64,000 bases of DNA from Antitrichia curtipendula (Eukaryota > Streptophyta > Bryopsida > Hypnales > Leucodontaceae). The translations under genes and the position numbers were made by a program. The notes beneath the pieces were generated by a model, which worked only from the letters and a program-made list of their open reading frames with translations, did not search any database and had not been told where the DNA came from. The DNA lies in NCBI GenBank assembly GCA_951230915.1, contig OX579638.1, positions 33,394,322-33,458,321 on the forward strand, in the 5' to 3' direction. Positions 61,736 to 64,000 of the stretch are shown here, in pieces; within the stretch, counting starts at the first letter, position 1, and every line of letters begins with the position of its first letter.

Positions 61736-64000
61736 AACGTACCATGGTAGAAAATAATAGTACGGCAGAAATAAGGAAATTGTAACAGATTTTTGGTTTT
61801 GTCCTGATGATATTGAACAATGTGTTCAAGACTCTAAATGTTCTTGCGTAATTGATTGAATTCAAGTTCCAAACATGTAGCCCGTACTGACAAGCACTAG
61901 TTTAACTCGGCAAGAAACACTTCTTTTGCAAGAAGTCGGCTTTTAGCTCCAAGAGTGACCATCAATGTCACCTCAACGATTATTCATAATGTCTAATATT
62001 TTTGAGGCGGTCCTTTATTATCATCCTAGCCCTTTGTATGCGGACATCTATCCAACAATTCAAAGGAGCAAGCCCATTTGACATACTACAAATGCTCCTA
62101 CTATTGAGCATCGCAATAAATGGGAGAGTGCTAGTAATGTCAAAGGAACAATTTTGGGAATAACCATGCTCCCCTTTTCTAGACTTGAGTCATAATCTCC
62201 CTTCAATCCAGAATGGAGCCCATGCAAAAAGTTTATCGAATCACACTTGGTATGTACTCGGAGTGTATTTGTCCTAATTTTATAGACATGGCCGTCTCAG
62301 CGATTGGTAGACGTCATCAATACGTTAACTGCAAGGTTAGCATCTTTATTACTTATTTTTTTACTTTTGCAAAATGAATTTGGTAGAAGATAAGTTCATA
62401 CATTCTCCAAGCTTCGACTTCAATGAAGTGAAGCGCCTCCTCAAATCATCAATGTTCCAAACGAAAGTCTTCAATTGATCTAGAAATCTAAGAATCTCAG
62501 AGAGCTTGGAATATAAGACTAAAAGACTTTAGATTGAAGTTACACATATAGCTTCAGAAGTATCAATTTAAGGGGGCAAAAATTATAATTTGGTGGAATT
62601 TTTTTTATAGCCTTAAATTCTTTGTCTTGACAATATATACTTCTATATTATAAATAACATTGAAAATAATTTTTTTAATAAAAATAGTATATAACCATAC
62701 TAATAGGTCCACAATACTAGGCCCACAATTATAGGTCCAAAAATTTAATATAAATTTAATAAAATTAACCAAAATGATCAAATAGAATCTTTTTTAGAAA
62801 TCTTTTTGAATTTTCTAATGCTTTTTCAAATGTTTGAGCTCACCACTCAGATAATCCTTAATCAACACTCACAAACTCATGCTCGGACACTTACAAAATA
62901 GCACCGCTAGGTCCAATTATAGATTCAGTTTTTCTATTTATTTGTAGCAATTAGAAGTTAATTCTAGAAAGATTTAAAGGTTAAATGAGGAGAGAGCGGA
63001 CTTGGAAAGAGTATAAAAGACCCTCCCCTCCTTTCTTAAATCTAACTCCATTTTTTAATTGTTCACCAAATTTGTTGTCATTTTGTTTACATGTTTTTGG
63101 TCCATTTGGTCATTTCATTATCCACTTTGTGTTTGAGAATAATTTTGCTCATTGTTTGGAATCTTGAACTTACCTCAAAGGATGTGAGGTCCCTTTGAGT
63201 TTTGTCAGTATTACTTGTGTCTTTGATTCTTACTAACTAACATCTATATATGTTTTCTTGAGTTTCTTCTAACTTTGAGAAATTATTTTATACTAAACCT
63301 TTTGCACTTGTTCCCTAATGCAGGAATTTCCATTCCTTTGGAGAATTCCTCCAGATTCTTGACCTACAAAAAAACTTGGTTAGATTGAAAGTTCATGGTC
63401 TTTAGGTGCCTTGATTGTGATTTGAATCTTTTCCACTAACAATGAAGCTTTATTTTGTTGATTATTTTCATTTGTTTCCATTCCCTTCCGTACGACAAAG
63501 CTTTGACTTTGTAAGTTGTAACTAACTTTTGGAAAGAATTGTCAACTCTTGTTTGTATTTTTTTTACTCCTAGTTAAGTCTAGATAGCCAGTTAATTCAT
63601 TTAGTTTGAAATTCCAATTGTATTGTTAAAACAACCAATCAACCTATATTCTCCATTGCTTGGGAACTTGTAATCTTGTTGAGGCCTCAAATTTCATCTA
63701 ATGATTATGACGTTTGAAGTGACAAAAAAACCTTTTTTTGTTGCTTCAAAACAACGTCAATAGACTTCAAGCCCTCTTGAAATAAAATATTTGTTATGCA
63801 CAAAAATGCAAATTTTGACCATTCATAAGTATATGATGTTAGGTTCATTCATGAAAAAGTTTAGAAGCAAATATAGAATTTAGCTTATATAAATCATTTT
63901 GCAATGCAAAGAGGTTAAGTAATTGGTTAGGTTAAATTGGCAATACACTAGTCGTTTTTTGATGATTCATTTTTATTTGAAATCCTGACCGTAAAAATTT
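61736..64000. other. Intergenic, nothing recognised
   Basis: AT-rich sequence with no supportable gene, RNA or element ends. Confidence 0.4.

Overview
Organism: an AT-rich, transposon-laden nuclear segment of a plant-type genome. The only ordinary host gene I recognise is PCNA. It encodes a plant-like 264-residue protein in four exons with GT-AG introns. A degenerate TTTAGGG/TTTTAGGG tract also points to the green lineage. I suspect a non-seed land plant or a close relative, but the species cannot be settled from this window. Layout: 1-10.3 kb is mostly decayed DNA. It holds a coiled-coil pseudogene remnant, a foldback element (2.6-3.8 kb) carrying a 221-bp TTAA-flanked MITE, and weak inverted ends near 4.1 and 9.1 kb. 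At 10.4-13.2 kb (+) and 26.5-29.0 kb (-) lie two nearly identical PCNA genes, inverted and about 13 kb apart. Between them sit a fragment of a thaumatin-like gene, a 322-bp MITE, a complete 5.3-kb piggyBac-like element (16,629-21,938) with an intact DDD transposase, a second foldback element and a Harbinger-like element. From 29 to 38.5 kb there is a 925-bp TTAA-type element (R1) and a decayed minus-strand gene with a ParB/DGQHR-like GNHR motif. The main discovery is at 38.5-61.7 kb, a three-layer nest. A transposase pseudogene (38,530-39,045 and 59,855-61,735) was split at a TTAA by a second copy of the 925-bp element (R2: 39,046-39,578 and 59,464-59,854). R2 was in turn split by a 19,881-bp element (39,579-59,459) with 26-bp perfect terminal inverted repeats and a GTAA target duplication. 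Removing the layers restores an in-frame ORF and a 924-bp R2 that matches R1. The 19.9-kb element carries a minus-strand DDE-like transposase gene (40,958-44,343), plus-strand genes for a ParB/DGQHR-like protein and for a Lys/Glu-rich protein ending in an FCP1/NIF (CTD-phosphatase-like) domain, and a second FCP1-like reading frame. It also carries about 38 copies of an 18-bp palindrome, consensus ATCGTGAGATCTCACGAT, spread through ends, introns, intergenic DNA and even exons, and found nowhere else in the window. The genes carry six in-frame stops, all explicable as C-to-T changes at CG or CHG sites, so this copy looks inactivated, probably after cytosine methylation. How the parts work together is inference: the transposase would act on the inverted termini, the palindromes look like dispersed binding sites for an element-encoded protein, and the FCP1-like modules hint at an interface with host RNA polymerase II. 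None of this is proven here.
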